A stretch of 64,000 nt of DNA, from the NCBI GenBank assembly GCA_020465985.1, contig JAANYP010000852.1:16205-80204 (forward strand). Reading direction: 5' to 3'. Position 1 is the stretch's first letter. The number at the start of each line of letters is the position of its first letter. Below, one piece after another: positions 10,020 through 20,286 of the stretch. The position numbers were made by a program, and so were the translations under genes. Below the pieces are notes generated by a model. It saw nothing but the letters and a program-made list of their open reading frames with translations. It was not told the DNA's origin and searched no databases. The DNA comes from Centrapalus pauciflorus (lineage: Eukaryota; Streptophyta; Magnoliopsida; Asterales; Asteraceae).

Positions 10020-12290
10020 AGGGGGGTGAATACAACTAATTGTTTTCAACACACTTTTTCTCAAAGTTTGTATGTATATATTAACAAATCTTAATTACAA
10101 ACAGGTTTGGATTACTAAATAATCCAAACCGAGATGACAGAAACAACAGACTAACATCTAATTTAAGACTCACTCAGAGTAGTTACAATGAATTCACTCA
10201 CTAAGATGCACTCACTTTTTATAAGACACAGACAAACAGCTTTGAAGTAGAACAGCTTAGGCACACTCTTACTATTCTATTCTCAGTTGAAAGCAGAAAT
10301 TGCATGCATGAAAACACAATTTCTTTTTACACGTTCTGAGCTTATGGATGTCTCTCTTGGTTTTCTCAAATTCCTAAGAATCTTCTTTATATTCTCACTC
10401 AGTGAATCTCAGTGAAACTTCCTCATTGGTTGCAGAGATAGTGGAGTGCCTTTACAAAAAGACAAGAATACTTTTCTGCATATCTGACAAAACAGAATTT
10501 GTCCCTATGTAGTATAATATTTGTCTTTTCCTTTTCGTCGCAGTTGCATACAACTTTACCTTAAAGAGGAATGTCAACTTTAAATCTTTCCTCTTCATGT
10601 ATAGCTATTTTGATATAAGAAATGGTCTGTCACCCATTTCAAATATCCTCTATGTCTTCATGCATCCGAACAGCTTTGGTAGAATTGGCAGTTTCTGAGT
10701 TTCACTTTATCTTGATTTGTAAACTGATCTTCACGTCGAAGAATTTCCATGATGACATGGAAACAAATTTCGTAAGGTGTTAAACCTGATCACAAAGAAC
10801 AGGTTCTGTTTACAATGAATAGATAACTTAATTTGGGTCAAAGCTGTCCAACAGGCATGTACACCTTAGACAGTTTATGTCAAACCTGTCCCACAACTAT
10901 GGACAATTTTGACGATATGCCAAGTTACAACGAATGTAACATTGTAAACAGACTTAGACTGATTTGGAAACCACTTATCAGGTTTCATTAAGGCATTAAG
11001 AAAGCCTTAGATTTTCATTTAAATGTATCAAACATGTTTGATTGAAAATCTCCCCCTATGATATAAAACAGGTTTGATTGAAGCCTTTTTGTGTCTAACA
11101 AAAAGGTAAGATCATACCTGAGGGATAGCTCGTAGTGCCCGCAATGTACGCATATATAGTATATGCACATATATTGAATCGAAAAAATGTAGGCCCTTCA
11201 AAAGACATTGTGTACACACCTAGATCAAGAAAGCTAGCTCTATCTTGTCCCGGTGACCCAACTCTATCTTAGTCTGATCTTTATTAGTCCATGTAGACAC
11301 AATGAGTCTTCACAGATTCACCTAAACTCAACAGATAACCACGAAACCCCCAAGAATAATTAATACAACTGATGAAATTCTAAAAACCAACAAAAATATG
11401 CCACTGCGGCCCAAAAGCCCAATCTGGCCCAAACATGCCTTTTCACGGCCACACTTACCCAGCACGGGCCGTGCTTTTCATCACGGCCACAATTTCCCAG
11501 CACGGGTCGTGCTTTTCATCACGGTCGCACTCAACCCAGTGATGGTCGCGCTCCTCATTAAGGTCACGCTCGTGAAGAGGCGCAGGTCCTCTATTCCTTT
11601 CTCAGCTTCTGTCCAGGGATTTTTCAATCCCTTACTTCGATTTCCAGCCATAAAACTTATAAAACCATATATAAACACTTGCAAACTCTTGCTATACGCA
11701 TTCCCACATTTTGGTAACAATTAACATAACAAAGCTCAATGAATTCATCGGATTCTCACGATTTCACTTTGAAGAACACAAGTGGACGGTTTCGTTTTGA
11801 ATTCATCAACAACAACCCTTAAATCCGTCATTTGGTATTGCTCTAGCATGACAATCACACACACAACACACTTTTAAAGCTTTGTTTAGGATGAAGTAAA
11901 GAAAAGAATGGTCGAAACATGTTCAACAATTATACGTTCCGGTTATATCGCTGGTTCAATACCGATACCCGCCCCCGCTATCAAAATTTCACACTTTATG
12001 TCAATAAATCCCATTTAATCTCCTAAATCCATAATTATTATTAATCCATTAAATTATATCCTGAAGACACGTAACATCAGTCCCAACACATATAGTCCGC
12101 TAAACAGGACATAATTGGACCAACGCTATAATGAGTATTATCATTAGTCAATGAGGTAATTAGACGTACCTGCTCGGAAGTCGGGGTGATACAAAAAACC
12201 CATATGAATTCCCAACTACGGTATCCGATACAACTCAAGTAGCATAATGATAGTATTATTCATGTATTTATGTCCAACGTTATTAAAAAG
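10020..12290. other. Non-coding block, tandem copy 1 (left part)
   Basis: AT-rich DNA with no coding evidence, homologous along its length to 29425-31619. On the minus strand it looks like remnants of other LTR elements: a G-rich purine tract CATAGGGGGAGATTTTC near 11045-11065, a TATTCACCCCCCTTGTG end at about 10014-10030 of the kind seen at the 3' ends of some copia LTRs, and a TGTATCACCCCGACTTCC start near 12193. No matching second LTR or target duplication could be paired. It continues at 22701 after element D. Confidence 0.55.
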
Positions 12291-14708
12291 TGTCACACCC
12301 TGCTACCCCGGTTGGCAGCGAGGCGTGACGAGTGCGGAAGCGTAACCATATTCATAATGAACGACCACTATATGGACGTTTTCAAAAATACATCGATATA
12401 ACTTTAAAAGGTAGAAATGTTTTACATAACCCGTAAATGATAAAGAGTAGTTCGCAAGGTACAGAGATTTAAATACATAATTAAATTATCCAAAATAATG
12501 CAAATAAATCTCCGACGGTTTGAAAAAGAATGCGACTCCTTAAGTGCGGAAGCTTGAAAGTGGTTACTTCTGAAGGCATACTTGCCTTAATTACCTGAAA
12601 ATACATGCTAAATACGTCAACAAAAATTGTTGGTGAGGTCATAGGTTTACGCGAAAAGACCAGTTGTATGGACATTTATCAGATGAGTTGAATTTATAAA
12701 ATCATAAATTCCGTGTATGTATTACATAAACCATCATGCAACCGAAGCTTAATTAGAATGAGTTTTCCCTGTGCAGTATTCCCATACGTAATACCGTGTG
12801 TTGAATATATATGCACTCGCTGTTAGCCGAACCGAGCTAACCCGAATGGGGGACATGACTCCCAATAGATCTATCCACAATATATTCACGCTTACAAATA
12901 AATTCAATTAACGGTTCATGATATAAGGGCTAATGGAACCATATGTAATACATATAAGAAATATACAGTTTAGATGTCCATATGAAAAAAAGTGCATGTA
13001 TTTCCACCCCAATAGATAGTGAAAAATAGGGGCTATGAAGATTCACCGGAATTGCGATGGCAAAATATGCGCAAAAATGCAAATGTGCGTTGTTTGATGG
13101 GTGATGAAACCGGAGGTGTTTAACCGAGTCCTAAATGATAATAAGGACTTAATATCACTAATATATGATAATAGGTATATTTATAGATTTTTATGTCTTA
13201 AATCACCCAACATTACAAGTTTATAAATAAGATTTGCTTAAAACGTCAAGTTTATATATATATAATTTTCCAGCTTTTTCGGAGGTTTTTCGGCCTACTT
13301 TGAGGCTGTTTTTAACCAAGCTCCAAAATGTTTTAGACTTTGGTTTTCTAGGACATTCAACTACTATATACAAAGGATTTTTAGGATCAAGAACGGCCAT
13401 TTTTCGAGTTGTTTAGGTTAGTGAAAAAGCTCGTTAAAAACGCTATGTTGGCCATTTTTGAGCTGTCAAACTTTCGGTTTCCCAAATAATTTCTGAAGGT
13501 CTTAAACATCAAAATAAATCATGAAAATTTGCCGATCTATAGTTAAGACATAGATCTAACTATTGAGACAAGAATCAACTCATTTCGTTCAGTTATGAAT
13601 TAGTTATGATTTTTCAAAGTCGATACAAATTTTCTGCCGAAATTTCGTAGTTTATAAATTTACAACAATTTATGATTCTTGTTGTTTATTCAAAGACTAA
13701 TTGTATAAAAGTTATAAAAGTTATATAACACATATATAACACATGTTTTCATAATATTAACATGTTTATAATGTGTTCATATATTCATATGCACATTTAA
13801 AAAAACAACTAAAAATAAAAACTAGAAACTTATAAACTTGAGTTTTTATGAAACTTGTTGTTGTAGGTGATTATATATATTATGCAAGACTTATATAAAC
13901 ATAAATATAAGATGATATAAGCTAGAATTTACTTACTTTGATTTGTTAGTAGAATGAAAATGAGTAGATGACTTGGTCTTGAAAGAGTTGCACAAGAATA
14001 CTTTGAAATATTTGAAGAACACCAAAGTTGGAAATTTTGCTCTTTCACTTGGCCTTGGGGCCGGATTTTGAGAGAGGGAGGAAGAGAGTTTTTTGTTGTT
14101 GTAGTGTGGAAATGAATGAAGCTCAAGTCCTCTATTTATAGCCAAAGGAAAAAGTCTTGTAATTATGAAAGAGATGGGAGGTGGAGATTGTGTGCAAGTT
14201 TGCACAAGCATGGTGATGAAAAGTTGATGTAGATTGTGCAAGGTTGGAGGATTAAAATAATGAGGTTGTGTACCTCCTATGGTGGCCGGCCATAGGAGGT
14301 AATTATAGTGTATTTTCTTTTTTTTTTTTGTATAAATGTATTTAAAATGTATTCTTGTATTTTCCTTTTCTTGTAAATTCAAAAATACTTTTTGAATGCA
14401 TTGTTTTAATGAATTGTTTTAGTCTTGCATAATTACGGTTAAGTAATTGTATTAGTGTATGATTAGTATCACTAATCATAATTTAATTACGTACTTAGTT
14501 GAATTAATCCTTCATATCGTAAAATTGATCGGATTAATTGATTTCCCGATTCATCGCACCGATGAATTTGATTCTAATTGAGTTGAGTTTTCTAATAAGC
14601 CTTGTTAATCATTTGATTAAGTTCTAATGACTATTGATTAGGCTATAATTGACTATTAAATGTGGATTAGGGTTTTGTTGCTAACCTGGTTCAGTGCCGG
14701 ATGTTACA
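12291..14708 (-). repeat. 3' LTR of element D
   Basis: 2418-bp LTR, on the minus strand TGTAACATCCGGC to GGGTGTGACA. Contains a TATAAATAGA box (reverse complement at 14131-14140) about 570 nt from the LTR start. Reading frames of up to 149 residues inside it have no domain signature and are chance. Confidence 0.92.
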
Positions 14709-14721
14709 GTCTCCCCCTGTT
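14709..14721 (-). other. Polypurine tract of element D
   Basis: AACAGGGGGAGAC on the minus strand, immediately before the 3' LTR and identical to the tract of element E (43111-43123). Confidence 0.85.
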
Positions 14722-14726
14722 AAGGG

Positions 14727-14743
14727 AATTTCGTCCCGAAATT
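14727..14743 (-). other. Post-stop stem-loop of element D
   Basis: On the minus strand AATTTCG-GGA-CGAAATT, a perfect 7-bp stem that starts within the integrase stop codon (14742-14744). The same sequence occurs in E, and structural equivalents with changed bases in families G and C. Confidence 0.7.
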
Positions 14744-15830
14744 AGCTTGTGTTCTCCACTGCTTGAATATCTGAGAACAGGTGAAGGTATTTTTCCCGGA
14801 ACTGATCTTCTCGTTCCCATGTAAACTCAGGACCTCGCTTAGAGTTCCATCTGACTTTTATTATTGGGATCCGACTGTGCTTGAGTTTCTTGACTTCTCG
14901 GTCCATTATTTCTACAGGTTGCTCAATGAAGTTCAACTTATCGTCTAACTCCAGCTCGTCCATGGGTATAACGAGTGATTCATCAGCCAGACACTTCTTA
15001 AGATTGGACACGTGGAAGGTATTATGAACGTTATTAAGTTCTGGGGGCAGGTCGAGTCGGTAAGCTACCGGGCCAATTCTTTTGGTGATCTTGAATGGTC
15101 CGATATAACGAGGATTGAGTTTTCCTCGTTTCCCAAAACGGATTACGCCTTTCCAAGGCGAGACTTTCAACATTACTTGATCTCCCTCTTGGAATTCCAA
15201 ATCCTTCCGTCGAATGTCTGCATAACTCTTCTGTCGATCCCGCGCGATCTTTAATCGGTTACGAATCTGGGCTATCTTTTCTGTAGTCTCTTGGATGATC
15301 TCAGGTCCAGTGATCTGACTATCTCCTACTTCAGCCCAACAAAGAGGTGATCGACACTTTCGCCCGTAGAGTGCCTCGAATGGGGCGGTCTTAATGCTTG
15401 AGTGATAGCTGTTGTTATAGGAAAACTCGACTAATGGCAGGTGTCTGTCCCAACTTTTGCCAAAATCGATGACACATGCCCTTAACATGTCTTCCAACGT
15501 CTGAATCGTCCTTTCACTCTGACCATCCGTTTGCGGGTGATAGGCTGTGCTCATATCTAGGCGTGTACCCAGTGCTTCTTGCAATGACTGCCAAAATCTT
15601 GATGTGAACCGGCTGTCTCTGTCTGATATAATTGATACTGGCACTCCATGCCTTGAGACGACTTCTTTAAGATAGATTCGTGTTAACTTATCCATCTTAT
15701 CAGTCTCCTTAATGGGCAGGAAATGTGCGGTTTTGGTAAGCCGATCCACAATCACCCAAATAGTGTCATAACCTCCAGACGTCTTTGGCAACTTGGTGAT
15801 GAAATCCATGGTGATGTTTTCCACTTCCAC
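14742..15830 (-). pseudogene. Element D integrase core and chromodomain
   Basis: 362-codon frame with the retroviral integrase catalytic core: first Asp in ITMDFITKLP, second Asp in the TAYHPQTDGQSERT region, and Glu in LPLVEFSYNNSYH. It continues with the GPFKITKRIGPVAYRLDLP C-terminal block and a chromodomain-like tail (REVKKLKHSRIPIIKVRWNS ... FTWEREDQF). Integrase inserts the cDNA; the chromodomain is expected to bind modified histones. The apparent GTG start is not a real start: this frame was joined to the upstream pol frame before a CAG-to-TAG change and a 1-nt deletion at about 15815-15832, judged against element E. Downstream of those lesions the domain is intact. Confidence 0.9.
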
Positions 15831-18628
15831 TAGGGTATTTCTGGTTGAACCAATAATCCTGATGGTTTCTGGTGCTCAGCCTTAACCTTCAAACATGTTA
15901 AGCATTTGCTGACGTAGGTAGCAATGTCAGCCTTCATATTTGGCCACCAGTACATTCCTTTCAAGTCGTGATACATCTTATCTGACCCTGGATGAATAGC
16001 ATATCTTGTCTTATGTCCTTCATCCATGACCAGCTTCCTTACTCCCCCGAGTTTTGGTAACCAAATTCTGCCCATGAAGTATCGACATCCATCTGGCTTG
16101 ATTTCAAACTGCTTATCCATCCCTCTCAAGGCTTCATCCAGTAGATTACCCTCCTTAACTGCTTCTTCTTGTGCCTTGCAGACTTGAGAGTTTAGGTTTG
16201 ACTGTATAGTCATGACCAAAGCTCGAACTCTTAATGGCTTAACCCGTTCCTTTCGGCTTAGGGCATCAGCCACGACATTTGCCTTCCCCGGATGATAACG
16301 AATTTCGCAGTCATAATCGCTAAGTAGTTCAACCCAACGACGCTGTCTCATATTTAGCTCTTTCTGATTTAGAATATGCTGAAGGCTTTTATGGTCTGTG
16401 AACACCGTGCACTTAGTTCCATACAGGTAGTGCCTCCATATTTTGAGAGCAAACACCACTGCTCCAAGCTCCAAGTCATGAGTCGTATAATTCACCTCGT
16501 GAATTTTGAGCTGCCGTGATGCGTAAGCAATGACTCTATCCCTTTGCATGAGCACACAACCTAATCCATTGTGTGAGGCATCACAGTAGACCACGAAATT
16601 TTCAGTCTCTTCAGGTAAGGACAAAATTGGTGCACTACACAACCTTTGCTTTAACTGCTGAAACGCCTTTTCTTGCTCTTCACCCCAGATATACTTCACA
16701 TCCTTCCGAGTCAATTCTGTTAAGGAACCTGCTATCTTTGAGAAGTTTTCGATAAATCGCCTATAATAACCGGCAAGTCCTAGAAATTGGCGGATTTCCG
16801 TGGGGGTTCTAGGAGTCGCCCAGTTCTTTATGGCCTCGATTTTTGATGGGTCAACTTGGATTCCCTGGCTGTTGATCACATGACCAAGGAATTTAACTTC
16901 TCGCAACCAAAATTCACATTTCGAAAATTTGGCGTATAACTGTTCCTTCTCTAACAACTCCAATATCAGCTTGAGGTGGTGTTCATGCTCCTCCTTATTT
17001 CTGGAATAGATGAGAATATCGTCTATGAACACTATTACAAATTTGTCCAGGTACGGTTTACACACTCGATTCATGAGGTCCATGAATACGGCTCGTGCGT
17101 TAGTCAAACCGAATGGCATTACCTGGAATTCGTAATGTCCATAACGAGTCCTAAATGCTGTCTTGGGAATGTCTTCTTCCCGAACCTTTACTTGATGATA
17201 ACCGGATCGTAGATCAATCTTAGAGTAGAAGCTAGATCCCTGTAGCTGGTCAAACAGGTCATCAATTCTGGGGAGAGGGTAGCGGTTCTTTATCGTTAAC
17301 TTGTTTAGCTCTCGGTAGTCTATGCACATTCTGAAGGATCCTTCTTTCTTTTTCACTAACAAGACTGGAGCTCCCCAAGGTGAGGAACTTGGTCGAATGA
17401 ATCCTTTATCCATCAACTCTTGTAATTGGTTGGATAGCTCTTGCATCTCAGAAGGGGCTAGTCTATATGGGGCTCTTGCGACCGGTGCAGCTCCCGGCAC
17501 CAAATCGATTTGGAACTCTACTTGTCTAGTTGGCGGAAGTCCAGGCAAATCTTCCGGGAAGACCTTCGGATAGTCACAAACCACTGGAATATCCTCAAGT
17601 CGCTTCTCCTCCGCCTCTTTTTCTACAATTTGCACCAGTACTGCATGACAACCTTTCCTAAGGCACTTTAATGTTCTTAGGCCGGATATGACATTCAACT
17701 GTCGGTTCTTTCTTTCTCCTTGGACTGTTAGGAACTTCTTCTTGTGGAGTGGTATCCGTACCACTTTCTTACCACACAAAATCTCGGCATGATTGTGTGA
17801 CAACCAATCCATACCAACTACTACGTCGAAACTTCCGAGTTCTATAGGCATCAAGTCTATTTTAAAGGGATGATCTGCCAGCTTCAGTGTGCATTCCTTA
17901 ATGATACTACTTGCCTCTATTATTTTACCGTCAGCCAGTTCTATAGTATAAGAGTTGTCTAAGGGAAAAGGAGCGGCATTCAATTGTTTACTAAACTTAT
18001 CAGATATAAAGCTCCTATCAGCCCCAGTATCAAAGAGTACGTAAGCATAAATGTCATTTAAAAGAAACGTACCTGATACCACGTGGGGATCTTGACGAGC
18101 GTCACCTGCTCCCAACACAAAAGCTCTCCCCTGAGCTCCTCCACCATTGCTCAGCTTCGGGCACTCACTCTTGAAGTGCCCAGTAACTCCACATTCAAAG
18201 CAGCCTTTTTGATTGCTGCCACTGGTTCCCGGGGCTCCAGTTTTACAGTCCTTGGCCATATGCCCCAGACGTTTGCATTTCTCACAGTGGGTTGGACAGG
18301 GACCCTGGTTGTGATGGAAGGTGCATTTAGTGCAGAAAGGCTTGGTACCGGTATAACCTCTTCTTGGCTCAGCTCCAGCTGCGTAAGACTTAATGGTCTC
18401 GGGCTTTTTGGATTGTGAACCCGCATTCTTCCCCGTCTTGTCTTCCCACTTTCTTTTGTTCTCCCCGGCCTTGGCTTCATTTCTCCGGGCTACTTGGTCC
18501 ATAAGATTATTGGCCTTCCTGATGGCATCCTGCAGGGTGGATGGGTTTGAGGCAGTCACCTTACCTTGAATTTGAGGAGCGAGTCCCCAAATGTAACGTT
18601 CAATCTTTTTGTACTCCGGGGTCACCAT
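15830..18628 (-). pseudogene. Element D Gag C-terminus, protease, RT, RNase H, integrase N-terminus
   Basis: 932-codon frame. In approximate residue order: Gag with zinc knuckles CEKCKRLGHMAKDC and CFECGVTGHFKSEC (110-155), aspartic protease with DTGADRSFIS (about 200), reverse transcriptase (390-600) with YRELNKLTIKNRYPLPRIDD, MPFGLTNA and catalytic FIDDIL, RNase H (690-810) with YCDASHNGLGCVL, THDLELGAVVFALK and YTD-type FTDHKSL, then the integrase HHCC finger ending CLTCLKVKAEH. Same reading frame as the gag segment upstream; the two are separated only by a TGA at 18659-18661 where E has CGT. It ends at a TAG (15830-15832) where E has CAG. Confidence 0.93.
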
Positions 18629-18658
18629 TTGAGGGCACAGAATGCTTAGCTCATGAAA

Positions 18659-19171
18659 TCAGTTGGTGTACCCCGTCACATCTGTTCCCTTCATCGACAG
18701 GTTCCAGAACTCCGATTCCGTTTTCTGGAGTTCGTTCCTCGGACAGTACTCGTCCGTCATCATTTGCTTCAACGTGGACCATGTGAGCTGGTAGGCTTCA
18801 TCGATACTTACAGACTGGACATAGGAATTCCACCATGTGAGGGCGCTATCTTGTAGGGTGTGAGTAGCAAACTTCACCTTATCTCCCTCAGCACATCCGC
18901 TGACGCGAAAGACAGATTCTAACTTCTCAAACCATCGTATCAAGCCAACGGCTCCTTCAGTTCCGTTGAAATACCGGGGTTTGCAACTTAAAAATCCTTT
19001 AATTCCACAACCTTTTGCGTGGATTTCCGTTCCTCCCGTGGTGCGGCTAGCACCACCATCTCCATTTGCTGAGCTATTCCTATTTGCCTCATACGTGGCT
19101 ATAGCGGCAGCCACTCTTTGTGCGACTAGCTCTTCAATGTCAGCAGCGTTCATTGCTCGTTTCGGCGGCAT
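18659..19171 (-). pseudogene. Element D Gag N-terminal part
   Basis: 170 codons starting MPPKRAMNAADIEELV, the same start as element E (38718). It has the retrotransposon Gag core: RWFEKLESVFRVSGC, KFATHTLQDSALTWWNSY and MMTDEYCPRNELQK. Gag forms the virus-like particle in the cytoplasm. It ends at an in-frame TGA, after which the frame continues for over 900 codons. A premature stop from a C-to-T change in a CG context is the simplest explanation. Confidence 0.9.
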
Positions 19172-19400
19172 TATCTTAAAATTTTAAAGAAAAAGCATAG
19201 TGTAAGAAATTGAATCTTAAAGAGGTAAATTTCCCTTAAAGCACAATACTATAATCATCAAACACAGTTTCATAAATAACTTGCAATTTTCATTAATCAT
19301 TCGAAATTTTCTTACATTAGGGGCTGGTTATTACCCGAAAATTTTGTCCTATACTATTACATGATATTTTCCTACCATTACAAAGATAGATAGAAGTGCA

Positions 19401-20155
19401 CTAAGTGTGGGAGTGATCGGGGGTCTCTCCCTTTTCCATTGCGTTGAGGCACTGAGTCAGCTCCTCGATCCGAGTTTGGCTTTCGGCTAGTTGCTGCCGA
19501 AGCTCATTTAGGCCATTCTGTTGAATAGCAAGGGCGTGCTGATTAGCCCAGTAGATGTTGGAGTTTTGCAACTCCTCCCGCTCTAGACGAGCGGTCATCC
19601 CGATCGGATCTGGTGGTCATGCCTAGTCGACCGTGCTATCAGAAGTGGTATGGTTTGCTCGGTAGGCTCTAGGGTGAGGGTCGGGACAGGTGCGGAGGAT
19701 GGTCCTCCTATCTCGATGTTTGGAGGAACTCCCTCCATCTGCCTCCATTCGCGGAGGGTCTCCAGTATCCAGGTCCATCGCCGGGCGTCCACCCGTCGGT
19801 GTGGTGGTGGGGGATTGGGCTGGGGAGTCGGGACAGGAATAGACTCCCTTGTTGGTGGGTTCACCCGCTTTCGGGGTGTGTACAGCGTTTTGGGGCCGTT
19901 AGGGTATGGCCTGTACGGCTTATAAGACGGCTCAGCTGGATGGTATGGAACGCGGGCAGGGACCGCTGGGGGCAGTGGATCTTCCTCCATTGGCTCCTCT
20001 TCCGTCTCCCACATCGGATCTTCCGAGGGGTCCTCTTCTTCCGATGTGTCTTCGTCGTGGAAAATCTCAGTGGCCGTAGGGCTAGCAGGAGTGTACTCCT
20101 CCTCTGAATCTGATATGATGATTGTTTCCCGATGGGACATGATTTCTGCTATCAA
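19401..20155 (-). pseudogene. ORF0 upstream of gag, element D
   Basis: Two overlapping frames (20155-19595 and 19598-19401) that correspond to one uninterrupted-frame ORF in element E, so D carries a frameshift near 19598. The inferred protein has an acidic N-terminus rich in E, D and S (SDSEEEYTPASP; SEEEDPSEDP), a proline/tyrosine-rich middle (YKPYRPYPNGP), an RRVDARRW ... LETLREWRQ motif, and a Gln/Glu-rich likely coiled coil at the end (EELQNSNIYWANQHALAIQQ). The start shared with E is probably MSHR at 20140. It ends about 230 nt before the gag start, as in E. I do not recognise the family; it is not Gag, Pol or a known env. Confidence 0.75.
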
Positions 20156-20270
20156 AGTCCATTCATAGTCTTTTAGTTAGTTACAAGTTACAAAATATTT
20201 TCTAAAATCAGTAAATCTTATGTGCAGTTATAGTCTAGGGTACTAATGCAACCTAGTTCACTATAACTAT

Positions 20271-20283
20271 GGCTCTGATACCA
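20271..20283 (-). other. Primer binding site of element D
   Basis: TGGTATCAGAGCC on the minus strand, three bases inside the 5' LTR; complementary to initiator methionine tRNA. Confidence 0.9.
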
Positions 20284-20286
20284 ATC

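Noticed and set aside
10020..10030. AGGGGGG after LTR C1 as a polypurine tract
   Set aside because: It lies on the wrong side of a plus-strand LTR; no second LTR start follows it.
11398..11724. 108-residue ORF in the non-coding block, with a similar shorter frame in copy 2 (30798-31004)
   Set aside because: The copies do not keep the frame, composition is odd (GRAFHHG), and the opposite strand is also open; no domain. Treated as chance in duplicated DNA.
10013..12193. A complete inverted LTR (TGTATCACC...TTGTGACA on the minus strand)
   Set aside because: LTR-like ends and a polypurine-like tract are present, but no flanking duplication (AAGGG against AAAAA), no partner LTR, and an internal purine tract argues for several fragments. 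Kept only as a note in the block entry.
13933..14382. 149-residue minus ORF, repeated at 21927-22370
   Set aside because: Lies inside both LTRs of D, spans the TATA box and transcribed leader, low complexity; conserved only because LTRs are copies.
18083..18418. 111-residue plus ORF over the D zinc knuckles, and similar plus frames at 17322-17573 and 16976-17212
   Set aside because: Antisense shadows of strong minus-strand gag-pol coding.
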